A stretch of DNA of 64,000 nt from Thalassospira sp. MCCC 1A03138 (lineage in GTDB: Bacteria > Pseudomonadota > Alphaproteobacteria > Rhodospirillales > Thalassospiraceae). The notes below the pieces were generated by a model, which was not told the DNA's origin, did no database searches, and worked only from the letters and a program-made list of their open reading frames with translations. A program made the translations under genes and the position numbers. How positions within the stretch are numbered: the stretch's first letter is position 1; every line of letters starts with the position of its first letter. Positions 52,893 through 62,096 of this stretch are shown piece after piece. The stretch covers positions 62,001 to 126,000 of the forward strand of contig NZ_JFJY01000006.1 in NCBI RefSeq assembly GCF_002115785.1. The letters run 5' to 3'.

Positions 52893-54062
52893 TCAGTTCT
52901 TGTAAGGATCAGCTGCGTCGCGCAGGCCATCGCCAAGGAAGTTGAACGCTAGAACAACGATCACCACCGGCACCACCGGCAACATCAGCCATGGATAGAC
53001 AGCAACGGCGTTGATGTTCTGGGCCTCGTTTAACAGCACGCCCCAACTGGTGACAGGTGCCCGGAGGCCAAGACCAAGGAAACTGAGTGCGGTTTCGCCA
53101 AGGATCATGTTCGGGATCGAGAGGGTTACCGACGCGATCAGGTGACTGGCAAAGTTTGGCAGCAGATGACGGGCTATGATGCGTTTTGGCTTGGCCCCCA
53201 TCAGACGGGCGGCAAGGGCATAGTCTTCTTCACGCAGTGCCAGAAGTTTCGAACGTACCGCGCGGGCAAGCCCCGTCCAGTCGATCAGGCCCAGAATGAT
53301 CGTGATACCGAAATAGATCAGAATGGGGCTCCAGGTTACCGGCAATGCTGCTGAAAGTGCCATCCATAACGGAATTTCCGGCATCGAGCGGATGACTTCG
53401 ATCAGGCGCTGCGCGCTTGCATCGACCCAGCCGCCGTAATATCCCGCCGCCCCGCCGATCAGGATGCCCAGAATGAAGCTTACGGCGATACCGACCAAAC
53501 CGATGGTCAGCGACACACGCGCGCCATAAATCATGCGCGACAACATATCGCGGCCCAGACGATCCGTACCCAACAAGAACAGGGTTCCTTCCTCGGCCGG
53601 GCACATGACATGAAAATCGGCCTCGAACAGGCCCCAGAATTCATAGGGATCGCCGGAACAGAAGAAGCGGATTTTTTCAACGCGGCTGTCGCTTGGCGTA
53701 TAGATCGGTTTCAGCGTTTCCATATCAATCGAGAAATCGGTGCCATAGGTAAACGGCCCGACAAATTTCCCGTCGTGAAACAGGTGGATCGCTTGCGGTT
53801 GATGATGGATGTATTCGGAATTCCGGGTTTCCTGTGCATAGGGCGCCAGGATTTCGACAATGAAAACGGATGCATACATGATCGCCAGAATGATCAGCGA
53901 AACATACGCCAGCCGATGGCGTTTAAGCCGCCACCAGATCAGCTTCCACTGCGATGCGAGATAGTATTTTTCCTGCGCGGGTGTCAGTTCCTCGCGATCC
54001 CAGGGATCGAAGGGCGCGGTATCAACGAAATGCTCGTTACGTTTATCGTCGCTGCGGCTCAT
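52893..54062 (-). CDS. ABC transporter permease, DppC/OppC type with enlarged periplasmic loop
   Basis: A 389-residue inner-membrane permease. After membrane helix 1 (about 51-72) there is an unusually long periplasmic stretch (about 73-165) compared with ordinary DppC proteins, holding Cys135 and Cys154 that could form a disulfide. The DppC core starts at LGTDRLGRDMLSRMIYGARVSL, and the EAA loop for the ATPase is AARLMGAKPKRIIARHLLPN. Loop-extended OppC-like permeases of this kind also occur in alphaproteobacterial importers related to YejABEF. Last gene of the operon; its ATG overlaps the stop of the partner permease. Confidence 0.9.
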   Translation of the reverse strand: MSRSDDKRNEHFVDTAPFDPWDREELTPAQEKYYLASQWKLIWWRLKRHRLAYVSLIILAIMYASVFIVEILAPYAQETRNSEYIHHQPQAIHLFHDGKFVGPFTYGTDFSIDMETLKPIYTPSDSRVEKIRFFCSGDPYEFWGLFEADFHVMCPAEEGTLFLLGTDRLGRDMLSRMIYGARVSLTIGLVGIAVSFILGILIGGAAGYYGGWVDASAQRLIEVIRSMPEIPLWMALSAALPVTWSPILIYFGITIILGLIDWTGLARAVRSKLLALREEDYALAARLMGAKPKRIIARHLLPNFASHLIASVTLSIPNMILGETALSFLGLGLRAPVTSWGVLLNEAQNINAVAVYPWLMLPVVPVVIVVLAFNFLGDGLRDAADPYKN

Positions 54063-55057
54063 TGCGATACCCCTCCTTGCAGACGAATTCGGGGATCAAG
54101 CCATGCAAGAAGCAGATCGGACACAAACATGCCGATCACAGTCAGCAATGCCAGAAACATCAGGAACGATCCGGCCAGATACATGTCCTGACTTTGTAGG
54201 GCGGCAAGCAACATCGGCCCGGTTGTTGGCAGCGACATCACAACAGATACCAGAACAGAACCCGATACGACCTGAGGCAGGATATTGCCGATATCGGCGA
54301 TAAACGGATTCAATGCCATGCGCAGCGGGTATTTGAACAAAACGCGCTTTGGCGACAAGCCCTTGGCATGGGCCGTGACAACATATTGTTTGCCAAGTTC
54401 ATCAAGAAGATTGGCACGCAGGCGCCGGATCATCGACGCGGTCCCTGATGTCCCGATCACCAGCACCGGCGCCCAAAGATGTTCGGCAACCGACATGATC
54501 TTGGCAAAAGACCAACCCTGATTGATGAATTCCGGGTCCATCAGACCGCCGATGGAAGTCCCAAACACAACATTGGCGTAATACAGCAGGATCAGCGCAA
54601 ACAGGAAGTTCGGCATGGCAAGGCCGAGGAAACCGAGCAAGGTAAAGCCGTAGTCGCCCCAGCTATATTGGCGGGTTGCAGAATAAATCCCGATTGGGAA
54701 GCTGACGGCATAGATGAACAGAACCGTGCTGAAATTCAGAACGACCGATAACCACAGACGATCCCCAACCACCTCGGTAACCGGCAGGTTATATTCAAAC
54801 GAGAAACCAAGGTCGCCGTGTAACAGACCCCACGCCCAATCGAAATATTGCTGCCAAAGCGGTTGATCGAGACCGTATTGCTGTTTGAGGAAAGCAATTT
54901 TGGCAGGATCGACCGCCTCGCCCTGCGCCTGCAATTCATTCAGATAGGTGGACAGGAAGTCGCCCGGCGGCAATTGAATGATAATAAACACCAGCACGCT
55001 GATGAAAAACAGCGTGGGCATCATGACAAAAAGCCGTCTTGCCAAGAAAGTCAGCAT
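54059..55057 (-). CDS. ABC transporter permease, DppB/OppB type
   Basis: A 332-residue permease with six membrane helices: N-terminal helix LARRLFVMMPTLFFISVLVFI, a periplasmic segment with QYGLDQPLWQQYFDWAWGLLHGDLGFSF (family signature), and the EAA loop VTAHAKGLSPKRVLFKYPLR. It pairs with the DppC-type permease to form the channel of an oligopeptide-like importer. AGGGGGAG lies 14 bases before the ATG. The 78 bases to the preceding binding-protein gene show no terminator, so they share a transcript. Confidence 0.93.
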   Translation of the reverse strand: MLTFLARRLFVMMPTLFFISVLVFIIIQLPPGDFLSTYLNELQAQGEAVDPAKIAFLKQQYGLDQPLWQQYFDWAWGLLHGDLGFSFEYNLPVTEVVGDRLWLSVVLNFSTVLFIYAVSFPIGIYSATRQYSWGDYGFTLLGFLGLAMPNFLFALILLYYANVVFGTSIGGLMDPEFINQGWSFAKIMSVAEHLWAPVLVIGTSGTASMIRRLRANLLDELGKQYVVTAHAKGLSPKRVLFKYPLRMALNPFIADIGNILPQVVSGSVLVSVVMSLPTTGPMLLAALQSQDMYLAGSFLMFLALLTVIGMFVSDLLLAWLDPRIRLQGGVSQ

Positions 55058-55135
55058 CGGCGGTTAAGCTCCCCCTGTCGCATCGGCTCAGGTTTCCCTG
55101 TCCGGAATGATACGTTCGTTTTCAGATCATTGCGA

Positions 55136-57085
55136 TCAACGGTCCCACCAGAATGTATCGGGACGGTAAATGCCAAAGAATGCACCCGGTTCCCAGCTAT
55201 GTATGCCCTTTTCCGGCACGTTGCGCAGATCGTTGCGAACCACGACCGGCTGCGGCACATTGCCGATTAGACCGATCGAGAACATGTTTTCCGCATTGAT
55301 ATCAAGAATACGCTGCCATGCGTCCTTTCGGGCCGCGTCATTGCCATTGGCCCATTTACCATAAAGGTCCATCAGTTCCTTGGCGGCGGGCATATCCGGT
55401 GCCTCGCCCGCCTCGCCATTGGTCTGGAAATACTGTCCCCATTTCGGCCATTGCAGGCTGTCCTGCTGGATCGGAACGAATTCCGCCGGAACTGTACCCG
55501 GCGTTGCAAGGCCGCTATCGACACCATTAAAGATCGACATGATGGTTTCGCCGCTATAGGCCCGATTGCGCAGAACTTCGCGCTGCAATCCCTTGACGAA
55601 CAGCTTTATACCAATCTGTTTCCAGCTATCCCCGATCAGTTCAAGCATGTCGTCATGTTCGGGGTTTTCGCCCATGGTTTCGACAATGATTTCAAGCGGT
55701 CGACCATCGGGCATCAAGCGAATGCCATCGCCATTGCGTTTGGTCAGACCCATTTCATCAAGCAGCGCATTGGCCTTCTTGACATCGAACTCAATATAAC
55801 TGTCGCGGTATTCCTGTTTGAAAAGCGGGCTTTTGGGCAGGACCGTATTGTTGGTCGGTGCCGCCAGACCAAAGAACATCACCCGGTTGATCTCTGTTCG
55901 GTTGATGGCAAGCGACAATGCCCGGCGGAATTTCACATCGCGCAATAATTTCCGCCAAACCGGATCAGAACAGGTCAGGTTCGGATAAAGTGCCGCATAG
56001 GCACCGTAACCGACATCCCAAAGGTTCACCTTGAAGTTTTGCTGCGGCTCGGACTGTTTGAGGAAGGTGTAATCCTGCAAGGACAGAATCCGGCTTTGCA
56101 GATCAACCTCGCCCGCGCCGACCTTGGCCGGAACCAGTTTGGCATTCGAGATATTGAAGATCATCCGATCAATATAAGGCAGCTGATTGCCATCCGGATC
56201 AACGCGATGATAGTACGGGTTACGATCAAAGATGAAGCGATCAGACGGTTCTTCGGTCCGGATCAACCATGGTTCCAGCGATGGGCGTTCCACATTTTCA
56301 AGCCGGTAAGGACGGTCCTTATCTGTATGAAGCACCGCCCAGCTGCGCAATCCTCGTTCTTTGACAATTGCATCCAGCTCGGCCGCATCTCGATATTTCG
56401 CGTGAAACTGTTTCAGGTAATGTGCAGGCCGATAGATGAATGGCGGCCGGGTTGCAGCCAGTTCCGTTACGAAAAACGGGTTGGGTTTGGACCAACTGTA
56501 ACGAACGGTATATTCGTCGAGAATCTCGAATGTTGCCGGTTCATCGCCAACAAACAGGAAACGCGGCGGACCGACCGGAAACAGTTCATCGTTATTGACG
56601 ATGTCTTCCCAGAAATAGCGGAAATCCTCGGCGGTAAAGGGTTCACCATCGGACCATTTATGGCCTTTGCGAATATGCAGGGTGAAGACATTACTGGCAT
56701 CGTTGACATCAAGGCTTTCGAGAATATCAGGTTGCAGGTTCAGGTTTTCGTCATATCCGATCAGCCGGGCATAGCCATAAACCACCGCCATGCGAATATC
56801 GCGCGAACGGCCCATGATGGTCACCAGATCACCGCCATATTTGCCGATTTCCTTATTCTCGGCAGTGAAGTCGATGACTTTGGGATGTTCAGGCAGACGT
56901 GCCGCCATCGGGGGAAGTTCCCCCTTTGATACGGCATCCTCGAAATACGGGATTTCAGCCTTTGCCGGGTCGACCGCCGATATCATCCCCGCAAACATCA
57001 CCGCCGAGAACCCCAGACATACGAACGCCATGCGCGATTTGTTAAACCAACCCGCAGAGAACGCAGGAACGATAGTCGGCTTCAT
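55136..57085 (-). CDS. ABC transporter solute-binding protein, family 5
   Basis: A 649-residue periplasmic protein with signal peptide (cleavage expected after residue 43, AKA-EI). It has the family 5 fold of OppA/DppA/YejA with YDENLNLQPDILESLDVNDASNVFTLHIRKG..., the ligand-cleft start WSDGEPFTAEDFRYFWEDI, and RRALSLAINRTEINRV near residue 390. At about 606 mature residues it is longer than OppA (about 520), suggesting a bulky ligand. Family 5 proteins bind peptides but also oligosaccharides, nickel chelates and opines, so the glycan enzymes in the same operon leave an oligosaccharide or glycopeptide possible. Confidence 0.92.
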   Translation of the reverse strand: MKPTIVPAFSAGWFNKSRMAFVCLGFSAVMFAGMISAVDPAKAEIPYFEDAVSKGELPPMAARLPEHPKVIDFTAENKEIGKYGGDLVTIMGRSRDIRMAVVYGYARLIGYDENLNLQPDILESLDVNDASNVFTLHIRKGHKWSDGEPFTAEDFRYFWEDIVNNDELFPVGPPRFLFVGDEPATFEILDEYTVRYSWSKPNPFFVTELAATRPPFIYRPAHYLKQFHAKYRDAAELDAIVKERGLRSWAVLHTDKDRPYRLENVERPSLEPWLIRTEEPSDRFIFDRNPYYHRVDPDGNQLPYIDRMIFNISNAKLVPAKVGAGEVDLQSRILSLQDYTFLKQSEPQQNFKVNLWDVGYGAYAALYPNLTCSDPVWRKLLRDVKFRRALSLAINRTEINRVMFFGLAAPTNNTVLPKSPLFKQEYRDSYIEFDVKKANALLDEMGLTKRNGDGIRLMPDGRPLEIIVETMGENPEHDDMLELIGDSWKQIGIKLFVKGLQREVLRNRAYSGETIMSIFNGVDSGLATPGTVPAEFVPIQQDSLQWPKWGQYFQTNGEAGEAPDMPAAKELMDLYGKWANGNDAARKDAWQRILDINAENMFSIGLIGNVPQPVVVRNDLRNVPEKGIHSWEPGAFFGIYRPDTFWWDR

Positions 57086-59010
57086 ATGGCCATCTCCTGA
57101 TAATCGGCACGTGCGGCACGAACAAAGTGATCTTCGGCAAACTGGACCATGCGCGGATCAGATTGGGCATCAATGGTAAAGGGTGCAGGCCAGCGGCGCG
57201 GGTCGGAAGCCTTGCCGTCGACAATCTTGGTGAAATCCAGAAGATGATCCAGATCGGCAAAGGGTACGGCGTTAAGCAATGCCTGGGTATAGGGATGGAC
57301 CGGATTTCTGAACAATTGTTCGCGTGGTGCGGATTCAACAATACGCCCCGCACACATCACAGCAATCCGGTCCGCAATATAGTCAACCACCGCCAGATTG
57401 TGCGAAATAAACAGGTATGTCAGTTTAAGTTCATGCTGCAAATCTTTGAGAAGGTTTAAAATTTGTGCCTGAACCGATACATCAAGTGCCGATGTCGGTT
57501 CATCAAAAATCAGAAGGTCGGGTTTAAGCGTCAGCGCCCGTGCAATGCCGATACGCTGGCGCTGGCCGCCCGAAAAGCTGTGCGGATACCGGTTCAGGAA
57601 CCGGGGATCAAGCCCGACCAGTTCCATCAGTTCCAGCACCATTTTCTTACGGTAGGATGCATCACCGATACCATGAATAATCAACGGTTCGGTAATTATG
57701 TCCTGCACGGTCATCCGTGGATTAAGGGACCCGAACGGGTCCTGGAAAACGAACTGGATACGTTTGCGATACGGGTTGAGCTGATCTTCGTTCAAGCCGG
57801 TCAATTCGGTCATCTGACCGCTTTCCCCCCGGAACAGGATCGACCCGCTATCGGGTGCCATCGCCCGCATGATCAGTTTGGAAAGCGTGGTTTTGCCACA
57901 TCCACTTTCGCCGACCAGACCGACACATTCACCGCGATTAACAGTCAGAGACACATCCGCCACAGCGGCAATTTCTTGTTCCTCGGTCTTTAGCCAGTTG
58001 CCTTTGCGCACCGCAAAACTTTTGTAAAGGTGGCGCACAGCCAGAACCGGCTCGCTTGCCATTGCCGGATGCAATGCCAGCGACGGAGGAACATCCCCGC
58101 CTTGCTCAGATGTGTCTTTGTCGCCGCAGAAAGTCAGCAGACTATCGACCTTCGGCTTGATTTCACGCAGGGGACGCAAACGTTCGTCAGGTCCCATATC
58201 GAAATGCGGAACAGCAGCCAGCAACGACTGTGTATAGAGGTGACCGGGATTGACGAACACATCATGGGTCAGACCGCTTTCGACAACACGGCCATCATAA
58301 ACCACGACCATGCGGTCCGCCATGTTGGCCACCACCCCAAGATCATGGGTGATCAGCAGTACGGACATTTGCAATTCGGCCTGCATATCCTTGATCAGGC
58401 GAAGTGTCTGGGCCTGTATCGTCACATCAAGTGCCGTTGTCGGTTCGTCCGCAACCAGCAGTGCCGGCCGGCAAACCATTGCCATGGCAATCATGGCACG
58501 TTGGCGCAAACCACCGGAAAGCTCGAACGGATATGTCTTTAAGGATCTTTTTGGATTGGGAAAACCGACAAGTCCCAGCATGTCACTGGCAAGCTCTTTG
58601 GCCTCGCTGGAGCCGACCTTGCGATGGAGGCGCACGGCCTCGCAAATCTGATCACCGATGGTATGAAGAGGTGACAGGGAGCTCATCGGCTCCTGAAAAA
58701 TCATGGAAATACGGCCACCGCGAATGGAACGCATTTCAGCACCCGAGCGATCCAGCATCGCGATATCAACGCGGGTTCCCGGCTTTTTAGGATCGGCAAA
58801 AACAATTGATCCGTTGGTGATCTGTGCCGATTTGGGCAGCAACCCCATGATCGCCTGTGAAATGGTGGTTTTGCCAGAACCGGATTCCCCAACAAGGGCG
58901 ACGGTTTCCTGCGCACCAATGCGAAAACTGACATTTTCGACCGCCTTGACCCGCATATGCGGCAAAACGAATTCGACTTTCAAATCGCGGATACGCAGAA
59001 TATCGGTCAT
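57082..59010 (-). CDS. Fused double ABC ATPase (DppD-DppF/YejF type)
   Basis: A 642-residue protein with two complete nucleotide-binding domains. Domain 1: Walker A GESGSGKTTIS (about 39-49), signature LSGGLRQRAMIA, Walker B LLVADEPTTALD. Domain 2 after a linker at about 285-320: Walker A GESGCGKTTLS, signature FSGGQRQRIGIA, Walker B LLIFDEPTSALD. Both look active. It powers the importer formed by the two permeases, like E. coli YejF. The linker contains a Cys-containing segment (LLTFCGDKD) not usual in the family. Starts overlap with neighbours by four bases on both sides. Confidence 0.95.
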   Translation of the reverse strand: MTDILRIRDLKVEFVLPHMRVKAVENVSFRIGAQETVALVGESGSGKTTISQAIMGLLPKSAQITNGSIVFADPKKPGTRVDIAMLDRSGAEMRSIRGGRISMIFQEPMSSLSPLHTIGDQICEAVRLHRKVGSSEAKELASDMLGLVGFPNPKRSLKTYPFELSGGLRQRAMIAMAMVCRPALLVADEPTTALDVTIQAQTLRLIKDMQAELQMSVLLITHDLGVVANMADRMVVVYDGRVVESGLTHDVFVNPGHLYTQSLLAAVPHFDMGPDERLRPLREIKPKVDSLLTFCGDKDTSEQGGDVPPSLALHPAMASEPVLAVRHLYKSFAVRKGNWLKTEEQEIAAVADVSLTVNRGECVGLVGESGCGKTTLSKLIMRAMAPDSGSILFRGESGQMTELTGLNEDQLNPYRKRIQFVFQDPFGSLNPRMTVQDIITEPLIIHGIGDASYRKKMVLELMELVGLDPRFLNRYPHSFSGGQRQRIGIARALTLKPDLLIFDEPTSALDVSVQAQILNLLKDLQHELKLTYLFISHNLAVVDYIADRIAVMCAGRIVESAPREQLFRNPVHPYTQALLNAVPFADLDHLLDFTKIVDGKASDPRRWPAPFTIDAQSDPRMVQFAEDHFVRAARADYQEMAI

Positions 59011-59621
59011 CTTCCCTCGCCAATGCCGCCTGCCCGACTTGATGCGGCTGCCTGAACCATTGTTTCGGCCTCGTCCATACGCATCAGATTCGTTCTTGTT
59101 ATATCGTCGACCAGTAACTGGTTATCTTTGGCCCAATCCCGCGCAATTTCAAGCAGATCATCAAAACCGTCCAATGTTGATTCTGTGACGATTTTCGCAT
59201 CCCCGGCTTGCAGGGTCAGTTCAAACCAGCCTTTCCTGCCATCGCGACGGGTAGAGAAATAACGCAAACGGAATTTGGAAAGTTCCGACCATGCAAATGC
59301 GGTCCCGCCGCGCAAGTTGCTGATCCGGATACCATATTCCGAAACATAAATCTTTGACTGAAACTGCATTAATGTGCGGGCAAAATAAAGAATGAACAAA
59401 AGCGCCAGCCCGGCTGCCGTCCACTGAATAATCGGCAGCATTTCAGGAATCAGGGCAATGACACCGCAAATCAGCAATCCGGCAACCGATTTCGCCATAT
59501 CAGGTGCCATAAGCCGCGGCGGATATCCCATGATCTGAACATCACGATCACGCACACCCGCAGGCTTGACCGGATCGACTGTTTCGATACCGCCGGTTTC
59601 TTCGATAGGGCTTATTGCCAT
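59007..59621 (-). CDS. Membrane protein of unknown family (PH-like domain)
   Basis: About 204 residues from the ATG at 59619-59621 with GGAG before it. Two close membrane helices (about 43-85 in this numbering; SVAGLLICGVIALIPEML and WTAAGLALLFILYFARTL) are followed by a strand-rich segment IYVSEYGIRISNLRGGTAFAWSELSKFRLRYFSTRRDGRKGWFEL of bacterial PH-domain look, then a helical tail. No catalytic motif. It sits between the ABC ATPase and the polysaccharide deacetylase with four- and ten-base overlaps, so its product is needed in step with both; a membrane scaffold role is a guess. Confidence 0.75.
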   Translation of the reverse strand: MAISPIEETGGIETVDPVKPAGVRDRDVQIMGYPPRLMAPDMAKSVAGLLICGVIALIPEMLPIIQWTAAGLALLFILYFARTLMQFQSKIYVSEYGIRISNLRGGTAFAWSELSKFRLRYFSTRRDGRKGWFELTLQAGDAKIVTESTLDGFDDLLEIARDWAKDNQLLVDDITRTNLMRMDEAETMVQAAASSRAGGIGEGR

Positions 59622-60370
59622 GGGAAAACTCCGGGAATTCGCAACCATTTGAGCGCCGCATGCTCAAACGAAAACAGGTTTTCAAGAAATCGTGTTGTGG
59701 CGTCGTCATGAACCAGATGATGCGTCAGAAGCCCTGTGGGCTCGGCGGCGTCAACCAGCCCGGTTCGGCGGGCCGACAAATGCGCAATCATCGCCGCAAT
59801 GCATTGGTCTTCGCCCGCAAAGCCACGGGTACCGCGCCAGTCAATAACATCAACATGGGTATTGACCATCAGAAGGCCGGAAACAGGATATGTATCCGGT
59901 CTCGCATTAAACGTGCTGATGCCGCGCAGGCCAAGCGATGGCAAAGCCCGCATAACGTCATCGGCAATGCGGTTCCATGGCGGCACCATCACCGGCAGGA
60001 AACGATTGCCAAACTGGGATGACAGGATATCAAAGCCGCGGCGGATATCGGCAAGGACCGCACCAATATCGCGAACATCGTCAAATTCCTGCTTTTTTCG
60101 GCCAGCAGGCATATGATTGGCATGGGACCAGCCATGCTGGAAAACACGGGTATCAAGTGTTTCTGCCAGACGTAGCACCAGATCATGCTCAAGATCAGCC
60201 GGAATCACCGCAAGCGCCAAGGGAACACGATAATCCTGTTCGAAGGCAAGCATCGTTTCAAGTGCCGATGTAACGGCAACTGCGTCATCGTCGCGCCACC
60301 ACATCGTGGCAATCCATTCTTCGGACTGCCACAGATCCAGCTCTGCGCGAAGTTGATCCCAGCTACTCAT
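59612..60370 (-). CDS. Polysaccharide deacetylase family protein
   Basis: A 252-residue protein with the NodB-homology plan: the acidic motif MWWRDDDAV near residue 23-31 (metal/catalytic Asp), the metal-ligand motif QHGWSHANH near 79-87, and PPWNRIADDVM near 133. It lacks a signal peptide, so it acts in the cytoplasm, on a precursor rather than on the finished polymer. Such enzymes remove N- or O-acetyl groups from sugars. In this operon it lies between glycosyltransferases and the unknown membrane protein, overlapping both. Confidence 0.88.
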   Translation of the reverse strand: MSSWDQLRAELDLWQSEEWIATMWWRDDDAVAVTSALETMLAFEQDYRVPLALAVIPADLEHDLVLRLAETLDTRVFQHGWSHANHMPAGRKKQEFDDVRDIGAVLADIRRGFDILSSQFGNRFLPVMVPPWNRIADDVMRALPSLGLRGISTFNARPDTYPVSGLLMVNTHVDVIDWRGTRGFAGEDQCIAAMIAHLSARRTGLVDAAEPTGLLTHHLVHDDATTRFLENLFSFEHAALKWLRIPGVFPWQ

Positions 60371-61494
60371 GCCTTCCCTCTTATTCTTTCTGCGAGTTTA
60401 GCCGCAGTTATCCCTGCCCCGTCCAGAGATATATCTAATTTAACAGGATTTTTCGCCCGATCTATTTGATTTGCCAAGGATTGTGCACTTAAATCATCGG
60501 GATCAAGCAACGACAGCACCTTCTTTCCCGCCAAAATAGTAGCACGTTCAGTCTGTTCGCTTTCACCGCCATCGGCGAATGGAACCATTACCGACGCGGT
60601 TTCCGTCGCCAGAACATCCATCAAGGTATTATAGCCTGCCTGCGAGACGGAAACACAGGCACGTGCCATCCGTTCGCGGAAATCAGGCAAAAAGCGATGC
60701 AACGTGACCCCGAACGGCAGGTTTTGCGCAAGGCGATGGAATGTGTTGGTCGGGAAATGCGGCCCTGTGACAATATCCCATGGCTGATCGGCAAACCGGC
60801 TTGAAAGCGGACGCGCAATAATTGCAGCTTCAATCAGCGCAGCCCCGACCGCACCACCGCCAGCAGAAACAAGAACACCTTGTCGTTCGCCGCCCACGAA
60901 CTCAGCTTTGGGCGCAACATAACCAGTATATTCGATCATATCGGCAATATCACTGGCAAACGGGAAGCTACGCCCGAAACCAAAAAGCATCGGATCACCG
61001 TGAACCAACACGTGGTCAAAATGACTGCGTGCAATATCGCGCATCCAAACTTCTTTTGACGGGTCTGATTTGCGAACCAGAAGGTCACGAACAGAACAAA
61101 CACGGGGAATCCCCGCCTGCCCAGCCCGTTCCAGCAGTGGCAGCAATTCAAATCGGAAGGCACGGCGGCCAAACGGGAACATTTCGATCATTAAAAGCTT
61201 GGGCGCCACGGATTTGAACGCATCAAGCAATGCGTGTTTTCGCGCCTGCTTCCATGCCTCATCAACCGGATTGCCTGCCTCGTCGACCAATCCAGAAAAA
61301 CCGCTATCGGCGGTTCGGCAAGGTGGCAACTGAATCACATCGTCGCTTCCGAAATCCAGTGCGGCATCGGGGATACCACCGGTGACAACGATTGTCTTGA
61401 TGCCGAGCTTTTTCAGTTCCGTATTGATCAGGGAGATACGGCGCACATGACCAATACCAAGCAAATGCTGAACATATATCAGGATGTCAGTCAT
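60367..61494 (-). CDS. MurG-like GT-B glycosyltransferase
   Basis: A 375-residue GT-B protein. The N-terminus MTDILIYVQHLLGIGHVRRI has the GxGHxxR nucleotide-sugar transferase motif; the C-terminal half has VLVSAGGGAVGAALIEAA and SVSQAGYNTLMDVLATETASVMVPFADGGESEQTERA, like the UDP-sugar-binding domain of MurG and family 28 proteins. It is not the cell-wall MurG because it lacks the mur neighbours. The sugar and acceptor are unknown. Overlaps its neighbours by four bases each. Confidence 0.88.
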   Translation of the reverse strand: MTDILIYVQHLLGIGHVRRISLINTELKKLGIKTIVVTGGIPDAALDFGSDDVIQLPPCRTADSGFSGLVDEAGNPVDEAWKQARKHALLDAFKSVAPKLLMIEMFPFGRRAFRFELLPLLERAGQAGIPRVCSVRDLLVRKSDPSKEVWMRDIARSHFDHVLVHGDPMLFGFGRSFPFASDIADMIEYTGYVAPKAEFVGGERQGVLVSAGGGAVGAALIEAAIIARPLSSRFADQPWDIVTGPHFPTNTFHRLAQNLPFGVTLHRFLPDFRERMARACVSVSQAGYNTLMDVLATETASVMVPFADGGESEQTERATILAGKKVLSLLDPDDLSAQSLANQIDRAKNPVKLDISLDGAGITAAKLAERIRGKA

Positions 61495-62096
61495 GAGGTT
61501 GTTCCGTCCCGTTCAAGCAGACGGCAATTAAGATCAACGACGCCAAGCCCGTCATCCGAAGACCATGAAAAGACATGAACGGCTTTCCAATCGAGTTTGT
61601 CCGGGCTTTTTCCCATCATATTCCAACCGCATGCCGCAGCATAGACCGCACGAATAACACCCTTGTGGGTTACGACACCAAAATCACCGTCACGATGCCC
61701 GGCCAAGGCGGCCTCGACCCGGGAAAGAACTTCACGCGGGCTTTCGCCTCCATCCGGGCGAAAATCCCAGCCGTGATCTTCGTTTTCCTGCATTCGCGCA
61801 CCAAGATCACGCCGCAGATCGGAAAGCTTTTTCCCTTCCCAGTCGCCCCAGTTCATCTCAATCCAATGCTCGTCGGGTGAAACACCATCAATCGCCAGTG
61901 CGTCTGCTGTTTGAATTGTCCTGATCAACGGGCTGACACGCCATGGAACAACACACCATTTTTTGGGCAACTGAAGGCCACGATATTCATCAACGGTTTC
62001 GGGAAGCAGGGGAATATCGCTTTGGCCCTGAATACGTCTTTCCGCATTCCACGCGGTAACACCGTGCCTTAACAGGGCAAAATGAAAGATGCTCAT
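61491..62096 (-). CDS. Histidine phosphatase (phosphoglycerate-mutase-like)
   Basis: About 201 residues from the ATG at 62094-62096 (MSIFHFALLRHGVTAWNAER); an ATG 12 bases upstream is also possible. The phospho-histidine motif LLRHGVTAWN, the second catalytic Arg region VSPLIRTIQTADAL, the acid EMNWGDWEGKKL and the second His in VVTHKGVIRAV define the family. Members act on phosphosugars, phosphoglycerate, cobalamin precursors or phosphoproteins. The glycosyltransferase context suggests a sugar-phosphate substrate. Overlaps genes on both sides. Confidence 0.9.
   Translation of the reverse strand: MSIFHFALLRHGVTAWNAERRIQGQSDIPLLPETVDEYRGLQLPKKWCVVPWRVSPLIRTIQTADALAIDGVSPDEHWIEMNWGDWEGKKLSDLRRDLGARMQENEDHGWDFRPDGGESPREVLSRVEAALAGHRDGDFGVVTHKGVIRAVYAAACGWNMMGKSPDKLDWKAVHVFSWSSDDGLGVVDLNCRLLERDGTTS

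Noticed and set aside
56039-56929. 296-codon open frame opposite the solute-binding protein gene
   Set aside because: Antisense to a clear gene within an operon, with no family resemblance.
60367-61494. Cell-wall MurG
   Set aside because: The GT-B motifs are MurG-like, but the mur/fts gene neighbours are missing and the operon context is different, so it is treated as a separate glycosyltransferase.
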